From Symsagittifera roscoffensis (Eukaryota; Xenacoelomorpha; Acoela; Convolutidae), in contig NC_087064.1 of NCBI RefSeq assembly GCF_963678635.1, positions 70,433,465-70,493,464 of the forward strand: a DNA stretch of 60,000 nt, written 5' to 3'. Numbering within the stretch: the first letter of the stretch is position 1; each line of letters starts with the position of its first letter. A program made the translations under genes and the position numbers. Below, piece after piece: positions 1-12,700 of the stretch. Below the pieces are notes generated by a model. The model was not told where the DNA came from. It ran no database searches and was given only the letters and a program-made list of their open reading frames with translations.

Positions 1-297
1 TTTTTTTGCCTTAGAACGTTTATTCTCGATATTAAGTAAAGATTGTCTCAAGATCCAGAGCTTGTCAGGCAGTGCCTTTTGACAGGCATGTCTCGGGTAA
101 ATCTAATCAAACTCGAAAACAAACCTTCGTCCTAATCAGTGGTCGGAACAAAAAAGAAAATTGAAATGTTGAAAAGAAAAAAAGTGCAGATGTACTTCGC
201 GTACTAAAGCGATCAGAAACAAACAATTGGACACAAATTTTATCGGTTCTTTGAAAAACGTACATTGCTTATAAATGGCACGAAACATTACTTTTTC

Positions 298-335
298 ACA
301 GAGGCGAAGCTGCGCTTCGCAAACACTTGCGAGAA
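298..335 (+). repeat. Hairpin module A (GGCGAAGC...GCTTCGC), representative copy
   Basis: CACAGAGGCGAAGCTGCGCT then TCGCAAACACTTGCG. The core GCGAAGC TGC GCTTCGC is a perfect stem. Relatives on the plus strand at 4611, 12380, 20058, 25835, 31895, 33683, 39480, 43514, 46020 and 53783, and inverted at 55547. Often followed within 50 bp by CACTTGCG and A-rich DNA. Confidence 0.7.
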
Positions 336-413
336 CACGACCAAAAAGCAGCTCTATCAAGTGAAATAAAAAAAGAAATAAGCCTCAAACTAGCAAAACC
401 TCGGCTACAAGTA

Positions 414-473
414 GGATTCGAATCTGCGACATTGCAATTTTGTCTCTGGCACTAACCACTCAGCCACGGATGC
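414..473 (-). repeat. tRNA-derived (SINE-like) segment
   Basis: On the minus strand an A-box-like GTGGCTGAGTGGTTAGTGC is followed about 30 nt later by a B-box AGATTCGAATC, the pol III promoter layout of a tRNA. The 3' half of an acceptor stem pairing with GCATCCG is missing, so it is not a functional tRNA gene. Repeated at 4728-4787 inside the second tandem unit. Confidence 0.6.
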
Positions 474-1532
474 TTAAATTCCCCGAAAACTAGCCACTAA
501 TAACGAAGCTACATATGCTAATAAACTGCCAATTCGATGCCGCAAAAGGGACACCTAATACAAAAAGACACAATTTTGCATGTAATAAACTGGAACGCAT
601 AAAGCCAAATTTTGTATAAATTATGCATTTCAAAAAAATTGCGAGATACATTGAGTTGGAAAATTTCTGAAATCAAGCTTTTTATCATAGTACTGCTGTT
701 TGAAACAAATAACTTTTTTCGTTTCATTTGATGAATTAAAAATGCATCAACTGTGTGCCACCAAAAGTAGCACTTTTATTTGCGACTCAGGTTGGAAAAA
801 AAGAAGGCTCGTACTAATACAATCGCTTCGCAAGTGTAAAAACATTGCGAATTAAGTTGCACATATGCCTTGAATCATCACTGACCTAGATTGTCGATTG
901 ATTTTCATTCTAAATTTTCTAACATCAGTAGGTTAGAAAACTTGATTAATAGTTGAAAGTTTTATACACAGTGTAAAGCAGCACTTTGCCAAAACACGTA
1001 GAAAAAATCAATAAGCTGTAGCTCTTCAATCAAATTCACGAAAAAAAACGAAGTCCTTGAATTAAACCTTGATAATTTATCATAAATCTTAGCAGCAATT
1101 TTAATACGTTTTAATTCAGCGGACATACGCTCACGTTATTGAAAATTGCTACGTACTGAATACAAACGTGAGACTTGCAAACAAAAAACAAGGTTGTTTG
1201 TATATAACACAAGCGCTAAAGAAGCTCAAAAGCAATACATTGGAAATATTTTCAATTTATTTTCAAATTCGGGAAAACAGAAAAATTGAAACTAAACCAT
1301 AATCTGCAAATTGCAGATCCGATAAAGCGGTTTTAAGACAGCAAAAAGACAAAGACAAGATTTCGTTATGTAACACAAAACTACGCTAACGCTCCGTTTG
1401 TGTTCAAGTCAAATTTACAAAAAAAGCTCGACTGAAATGTTTGTCAAACTTTTTTTCAAATGTTTGTTATTAGACGAATCAGGATTTCAGTAACTCAAGA
1501 CAAATCGCTCCATTTACTACTTTTCTAAAAAT

Positions 1533-1721
1533 ATGTCTAAGAAGAAGAAAAATCTTGGAACTCAACTATCTGCACCAATACATTATGAGACAATACCAAT
1601 ACGAAATTTAAATAAGTGTGAAAAAATCCAACCCATGATTAAAGCCCGGGCTGTGCTAGCAACTCAGTCGGCAAATGATTATCCGAAAATTTCCAACAAA
1701 GTACAAACTAACGAAACCTAG
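1533..1721 (+). pseudogene. Coding-like relic in tandem element, copy 1
   Basis: Opens with MSKKKKNLGTQLSAPIHY. The same frame is kept in copy 2 (5829-6086, MSKKDKNLGIQISAPIHY) with amino-acid substitutions, which is a mild hint of former coding capacity. No family recognised, and no splice or expression signal is visible. Confidence 0.2.
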
Positions 1722-2141
1722 CCGAACTTAAAACCTTGAATTTTTCTTCTCTCACATCGGAACTTGTTTAGAACATATGTCAAAAGATTATGAAATGATT
1801 ACCTGATTACGTTAGACAAGTTAAAATAATTAGTGAATCGAGGTATAAAAAAAACAACGAATTCAGAAAACGAATCTACAAAACAAAACTACTTTCTGAA
1901 CAGAAAATTTCAGAAAACAAACTATTGAATTTACCACAAACAGCTATAAAGTCATATTTTGAAAAATTTACTAATTATCAGTTTTGATACTTTTTTTTCT
2001 AATTCGAGAAAACTCGGATTTCATTTTGCGCCTCTTTTGATTCATAATATTAAACTCACAGTCATAAAAAACGGGGAGCGTTACTACATGCTATTTTTCA
2101 TTCTACTTATATAAATTTTCCTTGCGAAATTCAATATTGAA

Positions 2142-2420
2142 ATGAAATTGGAAAGCGAGCTCGAAGTTCAAAGGGCAAAAAGAACAAATGAGCATAAGCC
2201 AACAACCATGAACAAAAAGCGAGGCAAAAATTGCGACACAACAAAAACCTTGCATTGCAAACTAGTCAATAGAAAAATGGACGTCAAAAAATTAGGTTAC
2301 AAAATTACTGTGTTGAAAAAACTACATCAACAAAATTTTCATAAGTTCGTCTCGTTTTATGTTCGATTTGAGGAAAACAGCAGTCATTTAAGCATTCGGA
2401 ATCATTTATTGAGCGTTTAG
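2142..2420 (+). pseudogene. Basic coding-like relic in tandem element, copy 1
   Basis: 92 codons, Lys/Arg-rich (TMNKKRGKNC, KLVNRKMDVKKLGYKITVLK), ending in HLSIRNHLLSV. In copy 2 one A is missing in the run near 6588, which breaks this frame; the C-terminal part is then open in another frame (6526-6714). No known domain. Confidence 0.2.
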
Positions 2421-4089
2421 GCCTCAACCCTCCTCAAATACGCAAAACCATAAGAAACTATTCTCGCATTATGAAGCGGCGAAACCGATCAAAACATGAA
2501 AAAGCCGATTAAAAACCGTACTAATTTAGTAGGCAATTGAAGAACATAGCCAACTGACCGTTAGAAAAAAAAGCGAGCAATGAAACTTAAACAAAAACTG
2601 ACTTGTTTTTTTTTTCAAAAATCTTCAACTTGAATTTCGGAGAAAAAAATAGATGGCTTCAAAGCTCGTCGAATTTGTAGAACAATTTATAATGGACACT
2701 TTTTTGTTAAAATTAACCGAATTTGAGATAACATTTATGTCACTGGGATATCTGATAATTAATTTCCATTTTCGAAATTAGAAGTTAATCATACTTTTTG
2801 AGACCTTTACAATTTGCTGTTCGATAGTGGATTTTGCCTTCCTTGTAAGAATGGAAATGAGCTGAACTAAAAAACAAATCACGAAAAACCGCGAAAAATC
2901 AAAATTAAGCGTGAACAAAAATTCAAAATTTTTCCTGAAAAAAAACAAGCAAAAAAAATCAGCAGGACCTTTATAAGAGTCCTCACTACGTTCATTACTC
3001 TTAAAAAAACGGAAACGAACCCGACAACATTTACGACGAAACTAACACATCCGAAAATAAACTTCTACATTTAAGAAAAAATCAACATTTTCAATTAGTT
3101 TATTTGAGAAACTAACATTGAGGCGAAGCGGCAAACAGGAACTAAGAATCGGACAACAACAAATTTTGCATGAAATAATTCTGAATGTAGAAAAAAACTA
3201 GGAAACCACACGTACTTTAATTTTGCATGTGATAATTTGGAACGTATAAAACCAAAGTGTAAAAACTATGCTTTTCTAAAATTTCGCAAAAATACCTTAA
3301 CTTTCTTACATAGGATTTTTATGATTATATTTTATATTAAGTAAATAGCTTCTCATTCGGTTTATTCGATGAATTAAAACAGCATCAACTGTTTTGACTT
3401 ATTAGTAGTCAGTTTTCACAGAATTGTGAATGCAGCATGAGCTGTAAAAGTGCCACTAAAAGTAGAGGACTAAGATTTGATACTTAAGTTGGGGAAAAAT
3501 TGACTTTTTAGTATCAAACTACTCTCATCTTGTGTAATTTTTACCTTATATGAACCAGGTACTTTTGTTTAAATTTCAAAAACTTGAGCATAATACCCTC
3601 CACTTTCTTACATAGGATTTTTATGATTATAAATTGTATCACGCTTAAGTTCTTTGAATTTTAATTCAAGAATTGTTTATGATTGATAATTTTTCTTTAA
3701 ATTTTTGCATTTAGAGAATACTGGAGCAATTAATAATTTTTTTTATTCCGCTGGAAATTCAGAAAATTGAAGTCCGAAAACTCGAAAAATTAAAGGAAAT
3801 GAACTGATCTGAAAAAAGGACTTGACCGTTTCTCGAAAATGAGTTCATTCTGTTTTCGATTTCCCATGTTTAACATAAAGAAGAGCGCCAGAACGTTTTT
3901 GCCTAAAAAATTTCATTTTGTTCAAACTTTCAAACGGATTCGAAAACAATTGCGGATTTTTTGTGAAGGTAGGAAATTATGGGCTTCAAAAACTGAAAGT
4001 TAATGGCTTAATGATCCGTAGAAAATGACAACTTACACATTTAACTAACATAAAATGAAAGACATTTCAAGAAAAGGAACGTCGTTTTT

Positions 4090-4312
4090 CTGTCAAAAGG
4101 CACTGCCTGAGCAGCTCAGAGTCTTCAGACAATTTTACTTGACATCGAGAATCAACATTTTTAAAGCGAATTTTTTTCAACTGTTTTTAAAGCTAATTTT
4201 TTAAAAGTAAATTGAAAAATTTTTTTTTTGCCTTAGAACGTTTATTCTCGATATTAAGTAAAGATTGTCTCAAGATCCAGAGCTTCTCAGGCAGTGCCTT
4301 TTGACAGGCATA
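4090..4312. repeat. Inverted repeat at the junction of the tandem units
   Basis: Left arm 4090-4168 and right arm 4235-4312 are reverse complements with scattered mismatches (shared cores GGCAGTGCCTTTTGACAG, ATTCTCGAT, AAGTAAA). About 67 bp of AT-rich sequence lies between. The arms are the right end of one unit and the left end of the next. Confidence 0.75.
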
Positions 4313-4727
4313 TCTCGAGTAAATTTAATCATACCCGAAAACAATTTTCGTTCTTATCGGTGGTCGGAACATAAAAGGAAGCAGATTCCTGCTGAAAAAA
4401 TTGAAATGTACAAGTTTTTGCCCGTTTTTTTGCTGCATTGGAAAAGAAAAACGTTTGCTGCATTGGAAAAGAAAAAAGTGCAGATGTAAATTCAACACAT
4501 TGAAACTGCACTTCTCGTAGTAAAGCGATCAAAAGCAAACAATTGGACACAAGTTTGATCGTTTCTTTGAAAAATGTACATTGCTTATAAATGGCACAAA
4601 ACATTGCTTTCACACAGAGGCGAAGCTGTGCTTCGCAAAAATTTGCGAGAACATGACCAAAAACCAGCTCTATCAAGTGAAAAAAATAGAAATAAGCCTC
4701 GAATTAGCAAAAACTCGGCTACCAGTA

Positions 4728-4787
4728 GGATTCGAATTTGCGACCTTGCAATTTTGTCTCACGCACTAACCACTCAGCCACGGATGC
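4728..4787 (-). repeat. tRNA-derived (SINE-like) segment, second copy
   Basis: Same as 414-473: GTGGCTGAGTGGTTAGTGC and AAATTCGAATCC boxes on the minus strand, no matching acceptor stem. Confidence 0.6.
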
Positions 4788-5828
4788 CTAAATTCACCAA
4801 AAAGTAGCCACTAATAACGAAGCTACATATGCTAATAAACTGCCAATTCGATGCGCAAAAGGGACACCAAATACAAAAAGTTACAATTTTGCATGTAATA
4901 AATTGGAACGCATAAAGCCAAATTTTGAATAAATTATGCATTTCAAAAAAAAATTGCGAGATACATTGAGTTGGAAAATTTTTGAACTCGAGTTTTCATT
5001 ATTGTTATGTTGTTTGAAACAAATAATTTTTCTCGGTTCATTTGATGAATTAAAAATGCATCAACTGTGTTAACTTTTAACTAATCAAATGTTAGAGCAA
5101 ATATGACATTATACTGCTACAACAGCCTATCGTTCAAAGTGCCACTAAAAGTAGAACTTTTATTCGCGACTTAGGTTGAAAAAAAGAAGGTTCGTACTAA
5201 TACACTCATTTCGCAAGTGTAAAAAGATTGCGATTTAAGTTGCGCATATGCCTTGAATCATCCCTGACCTAGATTGTCGATTGATTTTCAGTCTATGTTT
5301 TCTAACATCAGTATGATAGAAAACTTCATTAATAATTGAAAGTTTTATACACAGGGTAAAGCAGCACTTTGCCAAAAACAAGTAGAAAAAATCAATAAGC
5401 TGTAGCTCTTCAAATTCACGAAAAAAACAAAGGCCTTGAATTAAACCTTGATAATTTATCATAAATCTTAGCAGCAAATTTATTACGTTTCAATTCAGCG
5501 GACATGCGCTCACGTTATTGAAAACTGCTACCGTACTGAACACGAACGTTCAATTGATTTTAATATTCGGCAAAACAGAAAAAAATTGAAACTAAACCAT
5601 AATCTGCGAATTGCAGATCCAATAAAGCGGTTTCAAAACAGCAGAAAGACGTAATTTCGTTATATAAGACAAAACTACGCTCACTCTCCGAGTGTGTTCA
5701 AGTCAAATTTACAAAAAGCTGGACTGAAATGCTCATCAAACTTTTTTTTCAAATGTTTGTTATTAGATGAATCAGAATTTCAGTAACTTAAGACATATCG
5801 CTCCTCCATTTACTACTCTTCTAAAAAT

Positions 5829-6086
5829 ATGTCTAAGAAGGACAAAAATCTTGGAATTCAAATATCTGCACCAATCCATTATGCGAAAGTATCAATACGA
5901 AATTTAAATGTTGTGAAAAAAATCCAACCCATGATAAAAACCCGGGTTGTGCTAGCAACTCAGTCGGCATATGATTATCCGACAATTTTCAACAAGTACA
6001 AACTAACGGAACCTAGCCGGACTCAAAACCTTGAATTTTTCTTCTCTCCCATCGGAACTTGTTTAGAACATATGTCAAAAGATTAA
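5829..6086 (+). pseudogene. Coding-like relic in tandem element, copy 2
   Basis: Counterpart of 1533-1721, here open for 85 codons because small indels shift the end of the frame. Most differences between the copies in the shared part change amino acids, so purifying selection is not evident. Function unknown. Confidence 0.2.
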
Positions 6087-8294
6087 GAAATGATTCCCTG
6101 ATTACGTTAGACAAGTTAAAATAATTAGTGAATCGAGATATAAAAAAACAACGAATTCAGAAAACGAACCTACTAAACAAAACTACTTTCTGAACAGAAA
6201 ATTTCAGAAAACAAACTATTGAATTTACCACAAACAGCTATAAAGTCCTATTTTGAAAAACTGACTAATTATCAATTTTGATACTTTTTTTTCTAATTCG
6301 AGAAAACTCGGATTTCATTTTGCGCCTCTTTTGATTCATAATATTAAATTCAGTCATAAAAAAAACTTAGGAGCGTTACTACATGCTATTTTTCATTCTA
6401 CTTATATAAATTTTCCTTGCGGAATTCAATATTGAAATGAATTTGGAAAGCGAGCTCGAAGTTCAAAGGGCAAAAAGAACAAATGAGCATAAGCCAACAA
6501 CCATGAACAAAAGGCAAGGCAAAAATTGCGACACAACAAAAACCTTGCATTGCAAACTAGTCAATGGAAAAATGGACGTCAAAAATTAAGTTACAAAATT
6601 ACTGTGTTGAAAAAACTACATCTACAAAATTTTCATAAGTTCGTCTCGTTTTATGTTCGATTTGAGGAAAACAGCAGTCATTTAAGCATTCGGAATCATT
6701 TATTGAGCGTTTAGGCCTCAACCCTCCTCAAATACGCAAAACCATAAGAAACTATTCTCGCATTACGAAGCGGCGAAACCGATGAAAACATGAAAAAGCC
6801 GAATAAAAACCGTAATAATTTAGTTGGCAATTGAAGAACATAGCCAACTGACAGTTAGAAAAAAAAGCGAGCAATGAAACTGAAACAAAAACTGACTTGT
6901 TTTTTTTCAAAACTCTTCAACTTGAATTTCGGAGAAAAAAATAGATGGCTTCAAAGCTCGTCGAACTTGTAGAACAATTTATGATGGACACTTTTTTGTT
7001 AAAATTAACCGAATTTTAGATAACAATTATGTCACTGGGATATCTGATAATTAATTTCCATTTTCGAAATTAGAAGTTAATCATATTTTTTCGCGACCTT
7101 TACATTTTGCTGTTCGATAGTGGATTTTGCCTTCCTTGTAAGAATGGAAATGCGCTGAACTAAAAAACAAATCACGAAAAACCGCGAAAAATTAAAATTG
7201 AGCGTGAACAAAATTTCAGACTTTTTCCTGAAAAAAAACAAGCAAAAAAAATCAGCAAGACCTTTAGAAGAGTCCTCACTACGTTCATTACTCTTAAAAA
7301 AACGGAAACGAACCCGACAACATTTACGACGAAACTAACACATCCGAAAATAAACTTCTACATTTAAGAAAAAAACAACATTTTCAATTAGTTTATTTGA
7401 GAAACTAACATAGAGGCGAAGCGGCAAACAGGAACTAAGAATCGGACAACAACAAATTTTGCATGAAATAATTCTGAATGTAAAAAAAACTTGGAAACCA
7501 CACGTACTTTAACTTTGCATGTGATAAATTGGAACGTATAAAACCAAAGTGTAAAAACTATGCTTTTCTAAAATTTCGCAAAAATACCTTAACTTTCTTA
7601 CATAGGATTTTTATGATTATATTTTATATTAAGTAAATAGCTTCTCATTCGGTTTATTTGATGAATTAAAACAGCATCAACTGTTTTAACTTATTAGTAG
7701 TCAGTTTTCACAGAATTGTTAATGCAGCATGAGCTGTAAAAGTGCCACTAAAAGTAGAGGACTAAGATTTGATACTTAAGTTGGGGAAAAATTGACTTTT
7801 TAGTATCAAACTACTCTCATCTTGTGTAATTTTTACCTTATATGAACCAGGTAGTTTTGTTTAAATTTCAAAAACTTGAGCATAATACCCTCCACTTGGC
7901 CGCGTCAGCAACTGCAGGAATTTTTCCAGATTTTTAAGAAATGTTGTTAGCGGAAAAAAGTCTAGATCATGATTACAAGAGCACTTGCTCTCGCAAGTGA
8001 AAAAAGCATAAGCAGTTTCCATGCAAGTATTACATAATACTCCGTTATCATTCAAACCCATCTGAAGATTATTCAAGTTATTAAAGTTGAGAGAAAAACA
8101 CGCCCTGAGTAAAAATTTTCATAATGTTCAATGCAACTTAATTAATTACGGTTTTCGGCCAACGACGTGAAAGTTTTTTATTTAATAACTATTAGTTCAC
8201 ATAGTAACCTTTACTACAATTTCTACACACAAAAACACACGATTTCTACTCACACAAGGCGTATTTCCAAATCTAGAAACTGAGAAGTACTCAC

Positions 8295-9708
8295 GAGTCA
8301 CAAAACTGATTGGTCGAAAGAAGCAGGTCTGAGTCCGTCGCATAACCGTAGATCTCCATTTCACTCGTTCCTTCCTCGTCCCCATTTTCCTTTTCCCTCT
8401 TTCCTGACTCCACAGATCCGTAAAATAAATCTGACTCACTCTGCTCTTGAACTGTAACTTGCGAGTTAGCTTGATTTTGTGCATTGCAATCACCATACTC
8501 TGCGTCATTTGAATTTTCATTTTCTGGTTGCGTTCGACCAGAAAGAGCGGCCAAATCGGATTTTCTAATTGCATCATTCAACTCTAACGCCAATTTTTCC
8601 TTTCTATCTGACTCTATATTCTTGTTCAGGCGATCATGCACTTCGCTTGAATCCTCATTGCTACAATCGTCTGCGACATTGTCGTCACTTTTTACAGCTC
8701 TTGGAGACTTTCGTCTGCTCAATGTAGATGTCCTTGATTGTGGCTCGCTGGATAATCCCGACGGTTTCGCTATTGCTGATTTCTTCGGCGCTTGTAAGCC
8801 CGAGACCGCGGCACGTGATTTGTGTTCGCTTGGACCGGCGGTAGCGATCCCAGACTTGAGTCGACCTATCTGAGACTGGGTTCGAGACACCGGCTTTCCC
8901 TGCGTAGATACCGGAGGTTTAATTCCACTTTGCGGTAATTGCATTTTAGAAGCAGTTTGAGTTGGAGCTGCAATTTTACTTGCTGCTTGCGGCAGCGAAG
9001 ATTGGCTGGGATTAGATTGTTGGTTCTCGGTTTTTGCTGCATGACTAGTACTTGACTCTGAGCTCGATTGCTGATTTGAAGGTTGTTTCAGCTTAAGACC
9101 GGGCTCTTTTTCACCATTTGAAATAGTCGAAAGCACCGCTGAAGAGGCGGGCGACTTCGATCGAGGCAAAGAAGTCGGAATTCTATCGGATCCTGACACT
9201 TGCGGCACCTTCGATGGCGCAGCTTTGGACAGCTTAGAGACAGAGTTAACATTAGCGGGTGATTTGGGGCGACTCGAAGGCTGCGGGATACCTCTCCTGA
9301 TCTCTGGGGGTGACTTTATGCCGACGTTCGAGGCACCACCAGATACGGAAGGTATACCAGATGTCTGCGTATTCGGGCCTCGGCTAGGAGATACTCTTGA
9401 TTTTGGTTGAGGGATACCTGAGGTGGGAGGTGCGGGTAGGTGAGTTTGATCAGGTAACCGACGGTTCACTTGGCCGATTGCTGATTGTTGTTGAGCTGGC
9501 ATGTTTGAAACCGGTGAAAAAGGGCGGCTGGAATTCGGAGTCGCGGATACAGACCTTTGGTAAGGAGGCTCTGATTCTGATGTCTTCTGAATTGTTTTTG
9601 CTGCTGCAGAATTACTTGACGAAGATGTTTGATTTATTGAGTGTCTCGAGTTTGCATCAGTTACGTGGTGATGATGTTGAAAGTGACTTTTAGGGCCGAA
9701 TGCTTTGC
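8295..9708 (-). CDS. NAV: NAV exon 9, long basic disordered exon with SxIP motifs (residues 484-954)
   Basis: A 1,414-nt exon between TGTGTGTTGCAG and CTC|GTGAGT. An open frame reaches up to 9757, but the part above 9708 is intron. The protein is Ser/Pro/Lys-rich, with SGIP at 9421-9410 and 9361-9350 set among basic residues, several RSKSP, SRPKSP and RRKSP phosphorylation-like sites, an HHHH run near the start, an acidic/charged stretch (residues about 820-930) and EIYGYATDSDLL near the end. The last resembles the GYMSDGDVL island of vertebrate NAVs. Ends in phase 2; the next exon lies outside the window. Confidence 0.92.
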
Positions 9709-12700
9709 CTGCAACACACAAATAGCATCCGGTGTGATATGATATCACGTCGACCACTTGTTCATTTCAGCAAAATAAACAAGGCCGCGTTATATAATAT
9801 TTACAGACTAGCGGGGTGGGGTGAACTCTTGTAAAATAGCCTCATAGATATAATTAAAAAATAAATATACGCACACGTTTTAGTGTCCTACTTATGCAAC
9901 CGACTTTTAAATTATTTAATTAGGGTGCTAGGTATTTCAGCAGATCCTTTTTTAACGGCCCGATCTTTAAGCAGACTAAAAACAATTAACAATCCCAGAT
10001 GATCTGCCGGATCTACTTAACAACCTCCCCCCTTGAAGAACGGGGGATTGTGAAGTAGATTAAAACAGTTGAATTTTCGATCAATCAGAATGCAGCAAAA
10101 TTAGAATTAGCAATAGAAAGCTTAGAGCTAATTTACTGTATTTATTCACAGGGAGGGGGATTGTTAAGTAGATACCATGAGGGGGGATTGTTAAGTAGAT
10201 CCGATGGGCCTTTTTACGTCAATCAGTCATGCATCAGTAGTATTATGTTGGTCTGCTAAAAGACTCATTTTTTATGTTGAAAGATTGGTCTGCTAAAAGA
10301 TCGGTGCCCTTAATTAGGCAATGAGTTTGTTCAACAGTATTCAGAAGATCAAAGCGAATGTCTAGACGCTTCTTTGTTAATCATCAGCATGAGCTAAATG
10401 AGACTTAACGTGATCGATCAGGCTTGATCGATCAAAAAAAGATATTATTCTACTTCGTGAAAAATCATTTATCTTTATTATATATATATTTAAATCGCCA
10501 TAAATTACAAAATCCACTGAAATATTTCCAGTCAGTTCCTAGTAATACCGTTCATCGAGAAGCGGTCACACATTATAAATCTTCACAAAATTCTAAGCAA
10601 TTGTATACTACAATTCTCAAATTTAGCAGACGTGTCCAAAACTGCAGATACTAATTTTGAGCACATGCAGTCTCAAACAATGTACATTTCTGTTTTTGGA
10701 AAGTTTTCATACCGCAGTTTACGGTTCACCAAGTCAAGACTCAATCAAAATAAATGAACTCCAGGCGGTTACCAAGCAAAAAATAGACATGCCATGAAGT
10801 AGACAAGACACGTCGTATGCCAATCAGAAGAGAGAAAAGAAGTTACTTCATACGTTTGTTTTCTGATCTCGATTGTGAATTCGCTCACGTTTTGCCTATT
10901 TTATGACACTCGATTGTGATTGGCTTACGAATTGTCTTTTTTTATGACACTGGACTGTGATAGGCTTACGACTTGTCTACCTTATGACATGTCTACTTTT
11001 TGGAGCACTCCACTCCCGGCATTGTATGTGATTTATAATTAAATTAGAGATAATTAAATATACCTAGAGCTGTCTTGAGTGGACTTTTGGGATGGGAAGA
11101 ACTTAGAGATCTAGCGGGAGAGTAGACAGCCTCCCCGTCTGACACAGTGCCCGAAAGGGGATGGGTGGAAGCCGTGTATTTCTTCCTCCTCAAATCCCCC
11201 TTGCCCCCGAACAGCCGAGATATGCCCCCCTTCGAAGTGTTTCTGTCGCGTCTGTTGGATGGGTCTCCGGATTCACTGGCTGCAGAGGAGTTGGAGTAGT
11301 GGTCAATAACAGGGGGCGGCGAGAGGGCTCTGCAACAACCAGTTAATTATAATACGCAGCTAAACATACGCGGGGGGGGGGGGGGGGGTGGTGTTGGTAA
11401 GGTGAGGGTGCTTTTACTTGCACCTCCATTCAGCACTCAATTTTTCAAACTAAGATCCCGGGAAAATTAAATTTTTTTTTCAAAATAGCTGTTAGAATAA
11501 AGATAAAAAATGGTCACCTTTTGGAAAGAAATCGATCCGTTACTAATGAGAGAAGCTCAAAGAGTCTGTAATCTCACTGTTTATTGGTGAGCTCATTCGC
11601 AATGATGAGAATTTTGGTAAACTGTTGTTCTCGTTGGCTATCGGTATCAATAGACGAAAACTCAGTTTTCAATGGACAGATAAATTGTATGACAAAATAA
11701 TTTTTGCTATCTTATGAAAATTTAGCACACTAGCGAACCAATGCCTCAATGAAGACGCGGAACGATTTGTTCCCAAGGGGAAAACTGTGCAATTGAACAA
11801 ATTTGAAGAACTACAAGAGCAAACAGAAAAACGCCAGCGTTTAATGTGAATCCTTTCCAGTGTCTGAAGTACCGGATAAGAAATAAAACAGCTCATTTTT
11901 TGAGTTCCAGATGAGAAAAAAATTTGTCATCAAATGACTTTCGTATATATATCGTTTTTACCGTTTGCTGAGTGAGGTGAACGCATAAAATAATTTCAAA
12001 AAATATCCAAATTCTTAAGTAACAAAAGCTTAAAAAGAAGAAGGATAGCCGGTTACTGTGCTAATAGCACAGAATGTTCCGACCATAGTCTTAGAAAAAA
12101 AGTTTCAAAATAGTGTCGTTTTCCCTGTGTGGTGTCATGGTAAGATCTGAACAAAAAAAATAGAAATTAGGAAAGTTCGACAGTCATTGTCAAAATGGCC
12201 AACTGGAAAACTGCTTCTCTAGAAAAAACTATTAGATCACCGCAAAAAAACTGTTCAAAATTTTGATTTTTTTGCAGAATTTTTTTTGAAATTTTTGATT
12301 CCGAAAATGGCGCTTAAATTTCAAACACTAAATTTTTTTGATTAAAAATAGGTTTTCACGGCTTAAATTAACCTTAAACGCAGAGGCGAAGCGGAGTTTC
12401 GCACCACTTGCTATTAAACACAAACAAAAAAACATAAGAAGTCGAAAAAATGAAAACGTTGAAAACTAAAATTAAATTTTCAAATGTCTCGATAGAAGTT
12501 CATTCTAGGCTAACATGCCAAAAATTGAGTATTAATATAGCAACAGAACAAATTTTACGAAGAAGAAACAAAGTCAACAATCTTTGAGCAGACACAAGTT
12601 GAGCCAAAAAAATTGATTTAAAAAAGATTCAGGAAGTTTCAAGTCCACCTCCCTGAACTTACAAAGAACAACACTTGCACTTGCATTGAAAGTTGCTTAC

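Larger units (their letters stand above)
1..4190. mobile_element. Tandem TIR element, copy 1
   Basis: A unit that begins (TTTTGCCTTAGAACG) at the window edge and ends near 4190. Its ends are inverted repeats: 4090-4168 is the reverse complement, at roughly 80% by eye, of the unit start (compare 15-90 and 4235-4312). Copy 2 at 4221-7894 is colinear with it. The unit holds a tRNA-like segment (414-473 minus), a palindromic motif (298-335) and two short coding-like relics (1533-1721, 2142-2420). No transposase is recognised, so it is either a non-autonomous DNA element or a segmental duplicate bounded by inverted repeats. It could extend left of the window. Confidence 0.65.
4221..7894. mobile_element. 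Tandem TIR element, copy 2, right end missing
   Basis: Colinear with copy 1. The coordinate offset is 4222 at the start, 4316 after an insertion of about 95 bp near 4380-4490, and 4290 at the end. Identity is high, about 95% by eye. The match stops abruptly at CCCTCCACTT (3604 in copy 1, 7894 here), so the last ~600 bp including the right inverted repeat is absent. The inserted stretch contains an internal direct duplication (TTTGCTGCATTGGAAAAG twice). Confidence 0.8.
1..8294 (-). other. NAV intron after exon 9 (partial)
   Basis: No further NAV exon is recognisable down to position 1. Nearly all of 1-7894 is the tandem repeat pair described separately. 7895-8294 is unique AT-rich sequence with one hairpin of the CTTGC/GCAAG family at about 7983-8000 and nothing else I can support. 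Confidence 0.7.

Noticed and set aside
414-4787. Functional tRNA genes at 414-473 and 4728-4787
   Set aside because: A- and B-boxes are present, but no acceptor stem or proper anticodon arm can form.
8484-8873. Plus-strand ORF of 129 codons opposite NAV exon 9
   Set aside because: Antisense shadow of a real coding exon; low-complexity composition mirrors the NAV Ser/Pro-rich frame.
9709-9757. ATG at 9757 as a start of a 488-residue protein
   Set aside because: An acceptor (TGTGTGTTGCAG) ends at 9709, and the upstream exons join in phase at 9708, so the first 16 codons are intron.
11161-11346. Plus-strand ORF in a GC-rich patch
   Set aside because: It is the shadow of NAV exon 8, which has splice sites and correct phase on the minus strand.
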